A DNA stretch of 56,250 nt. Source: an uncultured Prevotella sp. GTDB taxonomy: Bacteria; Bacteroidota; Bacteroidia; Bacteroidales; Bacteroidaceae. Where the stretch lies: assembly GCA_945869265.1 (NCBI GenBank), contig CAMBOI010000020.1, positions 1 to 56,250 of the forward strand. Direction: 5' to 3'. The notes beneath the pieces were generated by a model that was given only the letters and a program-made list of their open reading frames with translations, had not been told where the DNA came from and did not search any database. Positions 15,816 to 25,030 of the stretch are shown one piece after another (position 1 is the first letter of the stretch; the number at the start of each line of letters is the position of its first letter). The position numbers and the translations under genes are program-made.

Positions 15816-15912
15816 TTTGAACACAGAGACACTGAGACACAGAGTTTTTATCTCTTTTTCCTTCTGAGAACTTAAAAACAAAACCTCTGTATCTCCGTGA
15901 CTCTGTGTTTAA
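15815..15912. repeat. Second copy of the ACACAGAG inverted repeat
   Basis: Left arm TTTGAACACAGAGACACTGA and right arm ending GACTCTGTGTTT face each other over about 60 bases. It fills the whole lepB-WbqC gap. It has the same sequence and layout as 5243-5405, with a shorter middle. Confidence 0.75.
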
Positions 15913-15919
15913 TATAAAT

Positions 15920-16546
15920 ATGAAAGCATTGCTCGCAACAACATATTTCGGTCCTGTTCAGTGGTATCAGAAGCTGAACAGGGCCGATATGTCGTATATA
16001 GAGTGCTATGACAGCTATCGCAAACAGACATACCGCAACCGCTGCGTCATAGCCACAACCAACGGCCTGCAGGCACTCACCATACCAGTGGAACGACCTG
16101 ACTGCGGACTACATTCCACATTGATTAAAGACTTGAGAATCAGCGATCATGGCAACTGGCGACACCTGCACTGGCATGCGCTAATGTCGGCATATTCCGA
16201 GTCGCCTTTCTTTGAATACTATGCAGATGACATACGTCCGTTCTTCGAGAAAAAATGGGACTTTCTATACGACTTCAACATGGAGGCATGCCATACGGTG
16301 TGCTCGCTCCTTGACATACAACCCAATATCCAGCCCACATCTGAATACATAAAAAAAGACGACCTCCCCAAAGACATCTTCGACTTCAGGGAGGCCATCG
16401 ACCCTAAGCATCCGGCTGTGGATGCCGACTTCGTGCCCCGCAGATATTATCAGGTGTTTGAGCGGAAGATTGGGTTTCAACCTAATCTAAGCATCCTCGA
16501 CCTCTTGTTCAATATGGGGCCCGAAGGGATATTCTACTTGCGATAG
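15920..16546 (+). CDS. WbqC-like family protein
   Basis: 208 residues from MKALLATTYFGPVQWYQKL, the typical opening of WbqC-like proteins (a Tyr-rich YFGPVQWY with later NRCVIATTNGLQALTIPVE and ISDHGNWRHLHWHAL). The C-terminus SILDLLFNMGPEGIFYL is also typical. The family is linked to surface polysaccharide or aminotransferase-like functions but is not well defined. It commonly follows lepB in Bacteroidales. A GTG at 15905 lies in the repeat and is not used. The last 13 bases overlap the convergent pterin-synthase gene. Confidence 0.85.
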   Translation: MKALLATTYFGPVQWYQKLNRADMSYIECYDSYRKQTYRNRCVIATTNGLQALTIPVERPDCGLHSTLIKDLRISDHGNWRHLHWHALMSAYSESPFFEYYADDIRPFFEKKWDFLYDFNMEACHTVCSLLDIQPNIQPTSEYIKKDDLPKDIFDFREAIDPKHPAVDADFVPRRYYQVFERKIGFQPNLSILDLLFNMGPEGIFYLR

Positions 16547-17097
16547 CCGCACTTAGGGCATACGCCGTTCTCGTCGAGCGAGATGCCGCAGAGCGGACAG
16601 CGGTCAATCTGCTTTCTGTCGCTGAACTCAGCCGAGGCTGCATTCACACCACTGGTGAAGGTAATCTTGGCGATGTTGAGCTTGTCCTTCAGCAGGTCAT
16701 AAACAATCTTGATCATACCCTCAACCGTCATCGTCTCCTTGGTGACGACAAGACGAGCGTCGGGATAAGCCTGTGCAAGTTCGGTCTTGAAAGCCTCGCC
16801 CTTCATGGTGTTGCGCGGATGACCGTTCTTGATACCCTGCTTCTCATATACGTCGAGGATTGCCGGCAGCAGCGGGTCGTCCTGACGAAGGATGAGAGCG
16901 TGGTCGAAGTTCTTCAGCACATCCCATGCCACCTTCTGTATCTCGTTGCAGGGATATACCATGTTTACTCCCTCATTTACTGAGTCCTCTACCTCGATGG
17001 TCAGAACGCCTGTGTGGCCGTGAAGATACTGAGCCTCGCCCTGGAAACCATAAAACCTGTGTGCATACTGCAAATCGAATGTTGTGATACTTCTCAT
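16534..17097 (-). CDS. 6-pyruvoyl/6-carboxy-tetrahydropterin synthase family protein with zinc ribbon
   Basis: 187 residues. The tetrahydropterin synthase fold is marked by zinc-ligand histidines His13 (YAHRF), His26 and His28 (LHGHTG), the Asp-His pair FDHALIL (65-71) and the Glu motif VTKETMTVEGM (118-128). An extra C-terminal zinc ribbon has Cys at 167, 170, 180 and 183 (CPLCG, CPKCG), which ordinary QueD lacks. It could belong to queuosine or another pterin pathway; no other queuosine gene is near. The Cys usually present in the catalytic triad is not obvious in the segment between His28 and His66 apart from Cys50. Confidence 0.8.
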   Translation of the reverse strand: MRSITTFDLQYAHRFYGFQGEAQYLHGHTGVLTIEVEDSVNEGVNMVYPCNEIQKVAWDVLKNFDHALILRQDDPLLPAILDVYEKQGIKNGHPRNTMKGEAFKTELAQAYPDARLVVTKETMTVEGMIKIVYDLLKDKLNIAKITFTSGVNAASAEFSDRKQIDRCPLCGISLDENGVCPKCGYRK

Positions 17098-17149
17098 ACT
17101 TTAATCTCCTTTTTCTTTAAATGGGTTAATAATTATTTTTTTTCTGCTG

Positions 17150-17181
17150 CAAAGTTACGAATAATAGTTGGATTATGCAAA
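17150..17181 (-). promoter_or_regulatory. Promoter for the pterin-synthase-like gene
   Basis: Minus strand: TTTG (17181-17178), 20 bases, TAACTTTG (17157-17150). Confidence 0.75.
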
Positions 17182-17215
17182 CTGAAAATATCTATCGGTT
17201 TATAGATTCTTTCTA

Positions 17216-18883
17216 TCAATACTTGAACGAGCTGCCCCCGAGGAACTCCCTGAGCAATGATGTGGGCGGCACTTGGCGCTCGGGAATCGGTTTGATATAC
17301 TTCAGGAACTTCTTCAGGCGATAGGCTGTGGCATATTCCTCGCAATTCTCGGGCACTTGGTCCAATATCGGTTCTGCCTGCATTTTTATCACCGCCAACT
17401 CAAACAACATCGCCGTGTTGAACATCACGTCGGCATTCTCCTGAAACGGGAATATCCACTTGTTTTCGCCTGCTCTCACCGATGGCCAGCGGCGGATAGT
17501 GTCCTGTGCGCTCACTCCACGATATTTGTAGTCGCGGATGATGCGGCGCAGAAGTCGGTTGTCGGTGGTGGGGATATAGTTGTGGTCGTCGATGAGCATG
17601 GTGGTGAGTGCTGAGGCATATACGCGGAATTTTTTCTCTTCCGCTATCTGGGCAGTCAAGTCGGGGTTGAGGGCGTGTATTCCCTCCACCACGAGTATCT
17701 CGTCATTCTTAAGTCGCAGTTTCTTGCCGCTCATCTCGCTCTTGCCCGTCTGGAAGTTATATCGTGGCAGTTCCACCTCCTCGCCGGCAAGCAGTGCGTT
17801 CATCTGCTTATTGAGCAACGGGATGTTGAGTGCCTCCACATGCTCGTAGTCATATTCACCATTCTCGTCCTTGGGCGTTTTTTCGCGATCAACGAAGTAG
17901 TCGTCGAGGGATATGCCCACGGGTTTGATACCGTTGGTAAGCAATTGTATCGACAGACGCTTGCATGTGGTGGTCTTGCCGCTCGACGACGGACCGGCTA
18001 TCAACACCATCCTCACGTCCTTGCGACTGGCTATCTCGTCGGCTATCTTGGCGATTTTTTTCTCCTGTAGGGCTTCCGCGAGATTGATGAGGTCGGTGCT
18101 GTATTTATGCTCCACAGCCGAGTTGAGGTCGCCGATGGTGCGCATGCCGAGGATATTCTGCCAGCGGTGGTGCTCCTTGAATATCTCAAACAGCTTGTCC
18201 TGACGTATCAGGTCGCCCAATTTCGACGGGTCTTTCTGCGAGGGGATGCGCAGAAGCATACCATCATAGTATTTCACCAATTCGAAAAGGTGTATCTGCG
18301 ACGTGTTGATGAGCAGTGTGCCGTAATAATAGTCGTAGTATCCATCGATGTCGTAATATTCTGTATAGAGCTTGCCGGTGCTTTTCAGCAGTTTCACCTT
18401 GCTTATGTCGCCAAGGTCGGTAAACATTTTGATGGCGTCCTCTGTCGTACATTCGTGGCGGACGATAGGAATCTTAGCATCGATAATCTCCTTCATCCTG
18501 CGAGATATGCGCTCCACATCCTCGTCGGTGATGGCACGGCCGAGCTGAAGGTCGCAGTAATAACCATTTGACACGGGGATGTCGATCACCATCTTCTTGT
18601 CGGGATAAAGCTCCGAGGCTGCCTTGCATAATATAAAGAATAATGTACGCGTGTAGGCTCTCAATCCCGATGAAGTATGCAGGTCGAGGAACTCAACATC
18701 CTTGTTGTGGTAAACTCGGAAATCGAGGCCTTCAACCTTGTTATTTACTCTCGCACTCACTGGTCCGAAGTCCATTTTTAGGCCAAAATCAAAAAAAATC
18801 TCAGAAAGTGAGCTTCCGATGCTGATATTTTGAGATTTTTTATTATTTTTGCAACGGATTTGTACTACTTGTTTCATTTCCAT
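17216..18883 (-). CDS. Nucleoside kinase (uridine kinase-like) with N-terminal TGS/ThrRS-like region
   Basis: 555 residues. The first 60 residues look like a TGS domain, followed by a region like the threonyl-tRNA synthetase second domain (HECTTEDAIKMFTDLGD..KVKLLKS). The C-terminal half is a P-loop kinase of the uridine kinase/phosphoribulokinase type: Walker A GPSSSGKTTT (297-306), VGISLDDYFVDREKTPKDE, and EGIHALNP. This three-part protein is common in Bacteroidetes and Firmicutes and is annotated as nucleoside kinase; its physiological substrate is unsettled. Full length. Confidence 0.85.
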   Translation of the reverse strand: MEMKQVVQIRCKNNKKSQNISIGSSLSEIFFDFGLKMDFGPVSARVNNKVEGLDFRVYHNKDVEFLDLHTSSGLRAYTRTLFFILCKAASELYPDKKMVIDIPVSNGYYCDLQLGRAITDEDVERISRRMKEIIDAKIPIVRHECTTEDAIKMFTDLGDISKVKLLKSTGKLYTEYYDIDGYYDYYYGTLLINTSQIHLFELVKYYDGMLLRIPSQKDPSKLGDLIRQDKLFEIFKEHHRWQNILGMRTIGDLNSAVEHKYSTDLINLAEALQEKKIAKIADEIASRKDVRMVLIAGPSSSGKTTTCKRLSIQLLTNGIKPVGISLDDYFVDREKTPKDENGEYDYEHVEALNIPLLNKQMNALLAGEEVELPRYNFQTGKSEMSGKKLRLKNDEILVVEGIHALNPDLTAQIAEEKKFRVYASALTTMLIDDHNYIPTTDNRLLRRIIRDYKYRGVSAQDTIRRWPSVRAGENKWIFPFQENADVMFNTAMLFELAVIKMQAEPILDQVPENCEEYATAYRLKKFLKYIKPIPERQVPPTSLLREFLGGSSFKY

Positions 18884-18965
18884 TAAAATTTTGGGGTTTC
18901 ACGGTGTAAAGATACATCAAAAAATTGAGACTACAAAGAAAGAATAATTAAATAATATAAAAAGT

Positions 18966-20669
18966 ATGTCGATTTGGATTTTTTTTAAGATTATCGGATC
19001 ACTTGCTCTGCTGATTTACGGTATGAAAGTGATGAGCGAAGCCTTACAGAAGATGGCGGGCTCTCAGTTGCGACACATTCTCGCAACAATGACCAGAAAC
19101 AGATTCACCGGTATGTTCACCGGTATGTTCGTAACCTGTTCCGTGCAGTCGTCGTCTGCCACAACCGTCATGACGGTGTCGTTTGTGAACGCAGGACTGC
19201 TAACCCTCGCACAAGCCATTTCGGTGATTATGGGAGCAAACATCGGAACGACGCTCACGGCGTGGATCATGAGCCTCGGATTCAATGTTGACCTCACAAC
19301 GGTGATCTTCCCGGCATTCTTCATCGGCATCATGCTCATTTATTCCAAGAGCAAGCGGTATATCGGTGATTTCCTCTTTGGTATCGCTTTCCTGTTTTTC
19401 TCACTCGTTCTACTTAGCGGGGCAGGAAAGGAACTCGACCTCGAACATAATTCGGATGTAATTCATTTCTTCTCCAGTTTTGACACAAGCAGTCATCTCA
19501 CTATCATCATCTTCCTGCTCATAGGTACGGTAATCACTTGTATCGTGCAGTCGTCGGCGGCTGTGATGGCTATCACTATCCTGTTGTGCTCATCAGGTGT
19601 GCTGCCCATCTATCTCGGTATCGCCCTCGTGCTTGGCGAGAATATCGGTACCACTGCCACGGCCAATCTTGCTGCACTCGGTGCAAATGCCCAGGCTCGT
19701 CGAGCTGCCATGGCCCACTTGGTATTTAATGTCATCGGTGTGGTGTGGGTGATGTGCCTCTTCTATCCATTTGTGGATATGGTTTGCTCGCTTGTTCATT
19801 ATAATCCCAATGACCATTCGCTCACGCAGGCTCAGCTGGCTGCACGCCTGCCTATTATCCTCGCTGCGTTCCACACATGCTTCAATGTCACTAATACATT
19901 TGTCCTTATATGGTTTATTCCGCAGATTGAGAAACTGGTGTGCTGGATTATCAAGCCAAAGACAACAGAGAATGAGGAGGAATTCCGTCTTACCTACATT
20001 GGCGGCAATACCATCATGAAGACTCCAGAGCTCTCGGTGCTAGAGGCTCAGAAGGAGATTCAGATTTTTGCCGAGCGTGTGCAGAAGATGTTCTCTATGG
20101 TGCGCGAACTGCTTGGAGTGACAGATGATTCGGCGTTCAACAAACTATTCTCGCGTATCGAGAAATATGAGAGTATCACGGATAATATGGAAATAGAGAT
20201 TGCAAAATATCTCGACGGAGTAAGCGATGCACACCTCTCGGACGACACCAAGGCTAAGATTCGTGCAATGTTGCGCGAAATATCCGAACTGGAGAGTATA
20301 GGTGACAGCTGCTATAACATCGCTCGCACGATGAACCGCAAGGCAAGTGGTAAGGAGGACTTCAGCGAGACTCAGTATGAGCACATACATCAGATGTTCG
20401 AACTCACCGACGACAGTCTCACTCAGATGAATGTTCTCTTGCTCGGTAGAAAGGACAACTTCGATGTTAATCGCTCATTCAATATCGAAAACGAGATTAA
20501 CAACTATCGCAACCAGCTGCGCAATCAGAATATCAATGCAGTGAACGACCACGAGTATTCTTATGCCATCGGTACTATGTACATGGATATCGTAGGCGAG
20601 TGTGAGAAGTTGGGAGACTATGTCATCAATGTGATTGAGGCAAGAATGGGCGTGAGACAGACTCACTGA
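18966..20669 (+). CDS. Na/Pi cotransporter family protein with PhoU-like tail
   Basis: 567 residues. Residues 1-330 hold about eight membrane helices with the two inverted Na/Pi repeats, marked by TCSVQSSSATTVMTVSFV (about 58-75) and CIVQSSAAVMAITILL (about 193-208), both with the QSS substrate motif. Residues 380-560 form a soluble, helical PhoU-like domain. It would import phosphate with sodium or act as a regulator in phosphate balance. Divergent from the kinase gene; ends at a strong terminator. Confidence 0.9.
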   Translation: MSIWIFFKIIGSLALLIYGMKVMSEALQKMAGSQLRHILATMTRNRFTGMFTGMFVTCSVQSSSATTVMTVSFVNAGLLTLAQAISVIMGANIGTTLTAWIMSLGFNVDLTTVIFPAFFIGIMLIYSKSKRYIGDFLFGIAFLFFSLVLLSGAGKELDLEHNSDVIHFFSSFDTSSHLTIIIFLLIGTVITCIVQSSAAVMAITILLCSSGVLPIYLGIALVLGENIGTTATANLAALGANAQARRAAMAHLVFNVIGVVWVMCLFYPFVDMVCSLVHYNPNDHSLTQAQLAARLPIILAAFHTCFNVTNTFVLIWFIPQIEKLVCWIIKPKTTENEEEFRLTYIGGNTIMKTPELSVLEAQKEIQIFAERVQKMFSMVRELLGVTDDSAFNKLFSRIEKYESITDNMEIEIAKYLDGVSDAHLSDDTKAKIRAMLREISELESIGDSCYNIARTMNRKASGKEDFSETQYEHIHQMFELTDDSLTQMNVLLLGRKDNFDVNRSFNIENEINNYRNQLRNQNINAVNDHEYSYAIGTMYMDIVGECEKLGDYVINVIEARMGVRQTH

Positions 20670-20680
20670 TTTTTTCAGAT

Positions 20681-20717
20681 AGCGTCACCCGTCACCTGGT
20701 GACGCTCAATTTTTTGA
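20681..20717. terminator. Terminator of the GTCACC family, between convergent genes
   Basis: AGCGTCACC (20681-20689) pairs with GGTGACGCT (20698-20706) around CGTCACCT, followed by CAATTTTTT. It sits between the Na/Pi transporter and the convergent M16 gene and nearly equals the terminators at 1531 and 2892. Confidence 0.8.
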
Positions 20718-20731
20718 CTCTCTTACTTGCG

Positions 20732-21964
20732 CTATTTTATGATTAGTGTGGTGAGTAGCTCGGGAGCAAATATCTCTCGGGCTACTTGCTGGATATTGTC
20801 GGCTGTGAGGATGTCGATGCGCTTGAACAGGTCGGTGATGTCCTTCTCCCAACCATAATGCAGAAAACTCTTTCCAAAATCAAGGGCAAAGCTCTCGCGA
20901 TTGTCGCATGCCACTCCCAACTGTCCCTTAATCTGCCTTTTGGCGGCATTGAGTTGAGATGTGGTGAGGGGCTTTTCCATTACGCGTTGCAGTTCTTTGT
21001 TCACAAGCCGTAGGCAACGCTTCACGTCGTGAGGGTCGCAACCGAAGTATGTGCACCACACACCTGTGTCGCTATAGCTCACCATTGTGCTCTCTACGGT
21101 ATATACCAGTCCGTTGCGCTCTCTAAGCGACAGGTTCAATCGGGCATTCATCCCCGGACCTCCTAATATATTATTTAATAGGTATAAGGCTATGCGCCTT
21201 TCGTCGTGCACGCTATATGCCCTGTTGCCTATCATCACATGGGCTTGGTGGGTGCCCTTGTCAATACATCTCGTAAGAGGAGTATAGACGGGCAGGGGAG
21301 CCACGATGTCGGCATCCCCGATTATCGGATTCTGCTCACCAAATCCTTTTGTCGCTTTCTTTAGCATTGTCACCAAAGAATTGAAATTGATGTCGCCATA
21401 GGCAAAGAACGCGGCATTGCGTGGCGTGTAGAATCTTTGGGTGAACGACTTTGCTGTCTCGCTCTTGTATGTGCGCAGTTGTTCGGCATCTCCCAATATG
21501 TTATGCCCAAGTGGATGCCCATTGAAGATTATGTTCTCAAAAAGGTCGTATATCAGTTCGGCGGGTGAGTCGTTGTAGCTCTCTATCTCATCGCATATCA
21601 CTTCAATCTCCTTGTCAATCTCTGTCTGAGGATATTGGCTATGGAAAACGATGTCTGACAGCAAATCCACTGCCTTGGGGAAATGCTCCTTGAGTATGGC
21701 GGCATAATATACGGTATCCTCCTTGTTGGTGAAGGCATTCAGTTCGCCTCCCAACGTCTCCAAGCAGTTGATGATGGTAAGGGCGCGGCGACGCTCTGTT
21801 CCCTTAAAGGTAGTGTGCTCGCAGAAATGGGCAACACCTTCCTCGCCAGGCAGTTCATTGCGTGTCCCGGCATTGATGCCGAAACCGCAATATACTACCT
21901 GCGACGTGGATGGAAGATGTATTATCCTCAGTCCGTTAGGGAGTGTGGCGGTGTTATATTTCAA
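20732..21964 (-). CDS. M16 family zinc peptidase
   Basis: 410 residues. The inverted zinc motif HFCEH is at residues 46-50, with the distal Glu126 in EVICDEIESYND. The N-terminal half is the active M16 domain and the C-terminal half the inactive one (LRERNGLVYTVESTMVSYSDTG). Such single-chain proteins resemble mitochondrial processing peptidase beta and YmxG, and cleave short or unfolded peptides. No signal peptide is seen, so it is cytoplasmic. On the same strand as the flavodiiron gene, 40 bases downstream of it across a TTTCAATC repeat. Confidence 0.9.
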   Translation of the reverse strand: MKYNTATLPNGLRIIHLPSTSQVVYCGFGINAGTRNELPGEEGVAHFCEHTTFKGTERRRALTIINCLETLGGELNAFTNKEDTVYYAAILKEHFPKAVDLLSDIVFHSQYPQTEIDKEIEVICDEIESYNDSPAELIYDLFENIIFNGHPLGHNILGDAEQLRTYKSETAKSFTQRFYTPRNAAFFAYGDINFNSLVTMLKKATKGFGEQNPIIGDADIVAPLPVYTPLTRCIDKGTHQAHVMIGNRAYSVHDERRIALYLLNNILGGPGMNARLNLSLRERNGLVYTVESTMVSYSDTGVWCTYFGCDPHDVKRCLRLVNKELQRVMEKPLTTSQLNAAKRQIKGQLGVACDNRESFALDFGKSFLHYGWEKDITDLFKRIDILTADNIQQVAREIFAPELLTTLIIK

Positions 21965-21982
21965 TCTATTATTGACGATGTG

Positions 21983-22019
21983 ATTTTTTCAATCTTTCAA
22001 TCTTTCAATTTTTCAATAT
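21983..22019. repeat. Tandem 8-bp repeat (TTTCAATC) at the flavodiiron stop
   Basis: Four units of TTTCAATC/TTTCAATT. The last unit codes, on the minus strand, for the final residues ILKN and the stop of the flavodiiron gene. Confidence 0.7.
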
Positions 22020-23192
22020 GACCTCCGCCATTTTCCTTCCGAGCTCTTCGCACTGCTTGAATGTTTCGTCGTTCAGGCTCTGGCAGATGTCAACTGGCTC
22101 ACCTACTGCCTCGAAGTGGAGGCGGGTGTCATTCCATTCCTTTATCTTTCTTACTGCCTTGCTTGCCCATCCGTAACTTCCAAACCATCCCAACTTGTGG
22201 TTCTTGATGTCCTTGTTGGCGAGTTCGGCGAGCAGCACGTCCATCTCATGATAGAGTCCGGTGTTGTATGTCGGAGCTCCAACGATGAGGGCATTATAGC
22301 GGAACACATCGCGGATGATGTATGAGTGATGTGTCTTTGATACATTGTACATCACGATATTCTTCACGCCTGCCTCTGAAGCTGCACGGGCTATCACCTC
22401 GGCTGCACGCTCGGTATTGCCATACATCGTGCCGTAGCAAATCACCAAACCAGGCTCTGTCTCATACTTCGACATCGAGTCATACATACCGATTACCTTA
22501 TTGATATACTCATGCCATACAGGGCCATGGGTAGAGCAGATGTAGTCGAGCTTCACTCCGGCAAGCTTCTTAAGAGCAGCCTGTACAGGTGTGCCATATT
22601 TGCCCACAATATTTGAGTAGTAACGCACCATCTCAAGCCAGAACGTGTCGCAGTTGATCTGTGAGTCGATGATACCACCGTTAAGGGCACCGAAACATCC
22701 AAAGGCATCGCCCGAGAAGAGCACATTGCTTGTGGTGTCGAGTGTTACCATAGTCTCTGGCCAGTGAACCATCGGGGTGAGCACAAACTGCAATTTGTGA
22801 CTTCCCAGGTCGAGGCTGTCGCCATTCTTCACCTCCAAGGTGTTCTCCTGAATACCATAGAATCCCTTCATCATGCCGAAAGTCTTCTTGTTGCCAATGA
22901 TGGTAATCTCGGGATAATACTTGCGGATGAGTTCGATGGCTCCGCTATGGTCGGGCTCCATGTGGTTGATTACCAAGTAGTCTATCTTTCGGTCACCGAT
23001 AACCTGCTGGATATTCTTGATATAAGGGATAAAGAAATCAACCTCTACGGTGTCGATGAGGCATACCTTCTCGTCGTCAATGAGATACGAGTTGTAAGAT
23101 ACTCCGTTGGGCAGAGGCCACAAGCCCTCAAATAGGTTCTTGTTGCGGTCATTAACGCCAACATAATAAATTTTGTTTGTAATCTCCTGCAT
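22005..23192 (-). CDS. FprA family A-type flavoprotein (flavodiiron protein)
   Basis: 395 residues. An N-terminal metallo-beta-lactamase-like diiron domain with HMEPDHSG (about 82-89) and later metal ligands (MVHWPETM, SGDAFG, STHGPVWH), and a C-terminal flavodoxin domain from about 250 (VICYGTMYGNTERAAEV). These enzymes reduce O2 or NO in anaerobes and fit an oxygen-sensitive gut-type bacterium. The electron donor, usually rubredoxin, is not encoded next to it. The last four codons and stop fall inside the repeat. Confidence 0.95.
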   Translation of the reverse strand: MQEITNKIYYVGVNDRNKNLFEGLWPLPNGVSYNSYLIDDEKVCLIDTVEVDFFIPYIKNIQQVIGDRKIDYLVINHMEPDHSGAIELIRKYYPEITIIGNKKTFGMMKGFYGIQENTLEVKNGDSLDLGSHKLQFVLTPMVHWPETMVTLDTTSNVLFSGDAFGCFGALNGGIIDSQINCDTFWLEMVRYYSNIVGKYGTPVQAALKKLAGVKLDYICSTHGPVWHEYINKVIGMYDSMSKYETEPGLVICYGTMYGNTERAAEVIARAASEAGVKNIVMYNVSKTHHSYIIRDVFRYNALIVGAPTYNTGLYHEMDVLLAELANKDIKNHKLGWFGSYGWASKAVRKIKEWNDTRLHFEAVGEPVDICQSLNDETFKQCEELGRKMAEVILKN

Positions 23193-23210
23193 ATAATTTT
23201 TTTATTTTAA

Positions 23211-23274
23211 ATTTTTCAACTTTCAACCTTAAATTTTTCAATTTTTCAATTTTTCAATCTTCAATCTTCAACTT
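23211..23274. repeat. Tandem TTTTTCAA / TCTTCAA repeat at the PfkB stop
   Basis: Units of 7-8 bases run from 23211 into the 3' end of the PfkB gene. The codons KIED and stop of that gene read from the repeat. Confidence 0.7.
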
Positions 23275-24189
23275 TTCTCCAAATTCCTTGGATATATAAT
23301 TATTCAGACTCTTGCAACATTCGCATGAGAACATCTGGGCACATTCCACCAGTTTGTCCCACTGCTCTCTTGTCAATCCTCTCTGTATGTCATCCTTTGT
23401 AATTCCATACTTGATAAGTCCATATACAAAGCCTGCATTGAAGTTGTCGCCGGCACCTATTGTGCTTACCGTCTGGGTGTTGCCTACGGGATATTGGCAG
23501 TTTATTCCTCCCTCGGCTCTCACTTCAACAGGCTCTGAACCTTGGGTGTAGATAAAGTTATGACAATAGAACGAGATGTCGGTGCGATACACGCTATCCG
23601 CATCGTGATGCTTGAATAGTATGGAGAAATCCTCGTTGCTGCCCCTCACTACATCAGCCATCTCGAGGTTGTCGAGCAGGTTGGGAGTGATTTTCATAAC
23701 CTCATTACTATGGGAGGCGCGGAAATTCACGTCGTAGTATAATATCGCCCCGTGGTTCTTGGCATATTCGAGTAGTCCTGCCACCTGAGGGCGGATTACA
23801 GGATTAATAGCATAAAAAGAACCGAACATCACAATGTCATCTGGTTGGATGTCGGGATATATAAAGTCGAGCTGGTCATGGGGATGATCTTTGTAGAAAA
23901 TATATTCCGCATCATTTTTCTCATTCAAAAAGGCGAGCGACAGGGGCGACTTGCTTTCGGCATATACATTGACATTGCTGCTGTCGATGCCGTTGCTCTC
24001 CATAAAGCGTATTATCTTTTTGCCGATGTGGTCGTTGCCAGTTTCGCTTATAAGAGCGGCTTTTACTCCTGCGCGTCCCAATGATATCAGCGCATTGAAC
24101 ACAGAGCCGCCTGGCACGGCACTCACAGGTTCGTCATCCTTGAAAATGATGTCGAGAACAGTTTCTCCAATACCTATTACTTTCCTCAT
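23254..24189 (-). CDS. PfkB family carbohydrate kinase
   Basis: 311 residues. Ribokinase/PfkB fold: PGGSVFNALISLGRAG (about 26-41) and the C-terminal catalytic motif TIGAGDNFNAGFVYGL with the base Asp (about 243-258). It phosphorylates a sugar or sugar acid; fructose, ribose or KDG are possible. The nearest sugar genes (uxuA) are 19 kb away, so the substrate cannot be inferred from context. The C-terminus runs into the ATTGAAG repeat. Confidence 0.9.
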   Translation of the reverse strand: MRKVIGIGETVLDIIFKDDEPVSAVPGGSVFNALISLGRAGVKAALISETGNDHIGKKIIRFMESNGIDSSNVNVYAESKSPLSLAFLNEKNDAEYIFYKDHPHDQLDFIYPDIQPDDIVMFGSFYAINPVIRPQVAGLLEYAKNHGAILYYDVNFRASHSNEVMKITPNLLDNLEMADVVRGSNEDFSILFKHHDADSVYRTDISFYCHNFIYTQGSEPVEVRAEGGINCQYPVGNTQTVSTIGAGDNFNAGFVYGLIKYGITKDDIQRGLTREQWDKLVECAQMFSCECCKSLNNYISKEFGEKLKIED

Positions 24190-24263
24190 AATATTTAACT
24201 ATTTCATATAAAATCTTGCTTCCTCCTATGCTGTTTTATTTGCTGCATATACATAAAGCGGTG

Positions 24264-24271
24264 CAAAATTA
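24264..24271 (-). promoter_or_regulatory. Promoter -7 box for the PfkB gene
   Basis: Minus strand TAATTTTG, 75 bases from the ATG. No clear -33 partner. Confidence 0.4.
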
Positions 24272-24299
24272 CGCATTTTTGCCCGCTTTACATAGTGTT

Positions 24300-24420
24300 A
24301 TTCAGCTTTTTTTTATACCAAGCCAAATATTTAACTTTCATTTAGCTTTTAGCAAGCTGAATATTTACCCTTCATTTAGCTTTATGGCGCGTTGAATATT
24401 TAACTTTCACGTAGTTTTAT
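24300..24420. repeat. Three to four tandem copies of a 34-35-bp unit
   Basis: The unit reads TTTAGCTTT, then about 9 variable bases, then GAATATTTAACTTTCA. Copies begin near 24301, 24341, 24375 and, partial, 24410. The variable bases AGCAAGCT, TGGCGCGT and ATACCAAG hint at independent drift. The tract touches the 3' end of the LOG-family gene. Confidence 0.65.
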
Positions 24421-24944
24421 ATCAAGTCTATTATCTCCTGCAAATTGGTGGCAACCTTGATATGTTTTTTCCATTCACCTCTTATCATGCCCTTTTTGTC
24501 GAGGTCGTTAAGCATAGCAATGAGTGAATCCCAGAAACCGCCGATGTTGTATAAGATTACGTCTTTACCATGATAACCTATTGTAGCTGATGCTGCCACT
24601 GTGAATATCTCATCGAGCGTACCAATGCCTCCTGGCAAAGCAATGAACACATCGCTTTGCATCATCATAAGGGCTTTGCGATCATTTAGATTGTCGCAAG
24701 GTATATGAACATCAACATTTTCGCTTAGATGTCCGCGTTCTTCCACCTTTGATGGCACCACTCCTATTGTCATACCACCAGCGTTCTTGGCAGCTTTCGC
24801 CACACATTCCATCAATCCCATGTCGCAGCCGCCGAACACTATCATATGTCCGTTTTGTGCTGCCCATTGTCCCAGTTCTTCCGTCCTGCGGAAGTATTCG
24901 ACGTTAATATTGTCATTAGCCGAACAGAATATGCATATCTTCAT
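24417..24944 (-). CDS. LOG family protein (TIGR00730, nucleotide 5'-monophosphate phosphoribohydrolase-like)
   Basis: 175 residues. Rossmann fold with the LOG signature: FGGCDMGLMECVAKAA (about 37-52) and PGGIGTLDEIF (about 103-113). The family releases bases from nucleoside monophosphates, including cytokinin precursors in plants. A housekeeping or nucleotide-salvage role is likely here. Length is normal for the short type. Confidence 0.88.
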   Translation of the reverse strand: MKICIFCSANDNINVEYFRRTEELGQWAAQNGHMIVFGGCDMGLMECVAKAAKNAGGMTIGVVPSKVEERGHLSENVDVHIPCDNLNDRKALMMMQSDVFIALPGGIGTLDEIFTVAASATIGYHGKDVILYNIGGFWDSLIAMLNDLDKKGMIRGEWKKHIKVATNLQEIIDLI

Positions 24945-24978
24945 TGTATCATTATTTTTTTTTAAATATTTATAGTTA

Positions 24979-25030
24979 TCCTAGTCATCCTAGAACTCCT
25001 AGTTACCCTAGAACTCCTAGTCATCCTAGA
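24979..25030. repeat. Tandem CCTAGAACTCCTAGTTA repeat
   Basis: Units built on CCTAG (CCTAGTCAT, CCTAGAACT, CCTAGTTAC) repeat six times between the LOG gene and the stop of the four-helix-bundle gene. Confidence 0.7.
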
